6,343 bases of DNA. It comes from an uncultured Eubacterium sp. (lineage in GTDB: Bacteria > Bacillota > Clostridia > Eubacteriales > Eubacteriaceae). The notes under the pieces were generated by a model. That model had not been told where the DNA came from and ran no database searches. It was given only the letters and a program-made list of their open reading frames with translations. Below are positions 4,724 to 6,343 of this stretch, in pieces; the stretch's first letter is position 1, and each line of letters begins with the position of its first letter. The translations under genes and the position numbers were made by a program. The stretch is from assembly GCA_902784045.1 (NCBI GenBank), contig CACZTE010000006.1:1-6343 (forward strand), read 5' to 3'.

Positions 4724-6343
4724 TTATCGTTTTGTTATGAATATATTAAAGATAAGATAAAATGCAAGTCCCATCGCGAATACAAAACCGATGAGTCCCA
4801 AAGCGGGAATATCTAAAATCTCCGGTTTCATGTTGGTAGTGGCTATAAAACTGGATCCGATGAGCAAACCGACAATAATAAGCGCTGTAACGATACGAGA
4901 GACCAAAAGGTCAATTTTTCTCATGAGGTTATTATAATCGGAAAGTTTAATATTGATATTGGTATCGCCGTGAAGTACAGTTCTGATGAGGGAGATGACA
5001 TAGCTAGGTATTTCCAAAGTTGCTTGAGCGCCGGTGTAGAGATTCCGTCCGAAATCGAACAAGGTTGCCTTGAGATCGAGGTTTTTTAACTCGTTGCGAT
5101 AGAGATGTTTCATGAGAATTGAAACGAGATTGGCATGGGGATTAAGCAGTGCTATGACGGATTCGATGGTGATGCAACTTCGCATAAACATCGAGATACC
5201 CTTCGGTACCGAAATGTGATGATCCGATGCGAGTCCGAGTAAATCCGTCAGAAAAGTGCCAAGCTCAATGCTCTCAAGATCTATGTTACCGTAGCGGCTC
5301 AAAAAATTATCTACATCAGCGTACATTCGAATATGGTCGATGGGTTCAGAGTAATCACCGATTTCCAACAAAGCGTTTTTGAGCGTTTGGGCATTTTGCG
5401 TTGCAACGGCGGAAATCATATTTTTCAGCGCGTTGGAATCCTTTCGGGACAGCGTGCCCATCATTCCGGTATCAATCCAAACGATGACGCCGTCACGGAT
5501 GATAATGTTGCCTGGATGGGGATCAGCATGGAAAAACGCGTCGTCAATGACCTGTTTGATGTAGTTTTCCGCCATGTTGTCAGCCAAAGTATTTAAATTG
5601 ACTTTTGCCGCGCGGAGAGCATCTAAATCGCCAACGGAAATACCGTTGACATATTCCATCACGAGCATTTTTGATGTGCTGTATTGATGATACATTTTGG
5701 GACAGGCCACATAACTGATATCTTCGTTGTAGTCGGCAAATTGATCGGCGTGACGCGCCTCGATGAGAAAATCCATTTCCTGACGGGCGGCAAACCACAT
5801 TTCGTCCAACAGCATGTTGAGATCCAGCGCATCGCTGATAATGCCCGTAATTTTAATGAGTGAAATAGCGCGATGCAAAAGGCCGATATCCATTGCCATG
5901 ACTTCATAAATGCCCGGACGCTGAACTTTGACAACTACTTCATCGCCGTTTTTTAAGATGGCGTGATGCACTTGCGCAATAGAAGCAGAGCCTAAAGGTT
6001 TTTTGTCAAATTTTGAAAACAGTGACCACATGCTGTCGCCGTATTCCGTTTCAATTTGTTTTTTGACGATTGCGAAGGACATCGGTTTGACATCGGAGCG
6101 CAGTTTTTCAAGCTCCTTGCAATAAGCTTCGGGCAGAAGATCTGAACGCATGGAGATAATTTGGCCGAACTTAACAAAGGTCGGACCTAAATCTTCGATA
6201 ATCAGACGAAGTTTTTCCGGCGTCAGACCTTTGGTGATTTCGTGCCGATTCAAAATAGACATAATCTCCCCAAGACGTTTGCGGCGATAACCTCTTGGTA
6301 GTTTTTCCTCTTTGTTATCGATATTGTCTTGAGGAGAATCAGC
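4724..6343 (-). CDS. ubiB: UbiB/AarF (ABC1) family atypical kinase, 5' end outside window
   Basis: The ABC1/ADCK/UbiB family comprises membrane-anchored protein-kinase-like ATPases, best known for supporting ubiquinone synthesis. In a Firmicute the substrate is unknown, and menaquinone or lipid metabolism is only a guess. Numbering from the internal ATG at 6262: KFGQ (31-34, the family KxGQ motif), GSAS (91-94, the alanine-rich loop replacing the usual glycine loop), and Lys112 in VVVKVQRPG. Next come EMDFLIEA (162-169), the catalytic loop HADPHPGN (245-252), and DTG (264-266, at the DFG position). Two hydrophobic helices (about 453-475 and 487-509) end the protein and should anchor it in the membrane. 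The frame stays open for 27 further codons to the window edge. These codons include RRKRLGEI, resembling the basic stretch before this domain in the family, so the gene is taken as partial. GGGGAG lies only 3 nt before the 6262 ATG, too close to be convincing. All kinase-like motifs are intact. Confidence 0.93.
   Translation of the reverse strand, partial: ADSPQDNIDNKEEKLPRGYRRKRLGEIMSILNRHEITKGLTPEKLRLIIEDLGPTFVKFGQIISMRSDLLPEAYCKELEKLRSDVKPMSFAIVKKQIETEYGDSMWSLFSKFDKKPLGSASIAQVHHAILKNGDEVVVKVQRPGIYEVMAMDIGLLHRAISLIKITGIISDALDLNMLLDEMWFAARQEMDFLIEARHADQFADYNEDISYVACPKMYHQYSTSKMLVMEYVNGISVGDLDALRAAKVNLNTLADNMAENYIKQVIDDAFFHADPHPGNIIIRDGVIVWIDTGMMGTLSRKDSNALKNMISAVATQNAQTLKNALLEIGDYSEPIDHIRMYADVDNFLSRYGNIDLESIELGTFLTDLLGLASDHHISVPKGISMFMRSCITIESVIALLNPHANLVSILMKHLYRNELKNLDLKATLFDFGRNLYTGAQATLEIPSYVISLIRTVLHGDTNINIKLSDYNNLMRKIDLLVSRIVTALIIVGLLIGSSFIATTNMKPEILDIPALGLIGFVFAMGLAFYLIFNIFITKR

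Noticed and set aside
4747..4761. ATAAGATAAAA near the end of the kinase-like gene, resembling the arm of the 4527-4553 dyad
   Set aside because: The match is short, A/T only apart from one G, and lies inside coding sequence for a membrane helix; chance similarity is the simplest explanation.

Overview
The window holds the 3' part of gyrB and a complete gyrA on the + strand, then rpe and a UbiB/AarF-family gene on the - strand. This is a chromosomal housekeeping locus, with no mobile element, CRISPR array, rRNA or tRNA visible. The organism looks like a low-to-medium GC member of the Firmicutes (Bacillota). GyrB goes straight from the Toprim DADVDG motif to the QRYKGLGEM tail, without the long insert of enterobacterial GyrB. 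The gyrB-gyrA tandem is the usual Gram-positive arrangement, and gyrA and rpe have purine-rich Shine-Dalgarno sequences. The wording of the gyrase and UbiB proteins suggests Negativicutes to me, but that is an impression from memory, not a search result.

Layout. Positions 2-844 are the C-terminal 280 residues of GyrB (Toprim and tail). After a 77-nt gap comes GyrA (922-3444, 840 aa), followed by a strong intrinsic terminator (3538-3582). rpe (3635-4300, - strand, 221 aa) converges on gyrA. A 423-nt AT-rich gap (4301-4723) separates rpe from the UbiB-family kinase-like gene (4724 to the right edge, - strand). That gene has its own intrinsic terminator one base beyond its stop codon, and its reading frame stays open to the end of the window, so its 5' end is missing.

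How the genes relate. GyrB and GyrA form the A2B2 DNA gyrase and are probably co-transcribed. Rpe is a pentose-phosphate enzyme and the UbiB-like protein is a membrane-anchored atypical kinase/ATPase. The terminator between them and a candidate promoter before rpe suggest that these two are separate transcription units, with no obvious functional link to gyrase.

The most interesting part is the gap at 4301-4723. It contains three perfect or near-perfect dyads besides the kinase-gene terminator. One dyad is an intrinsic terminator pointing in the + direction although no + strand gene precedes it. An extended -10 motif lies about 130 nt upstream of that terminator. Together they outline a candidate + strand small RNA of about 120 nt with an unpaired CCUCCUC motif. 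This is an inference from sequence alone.
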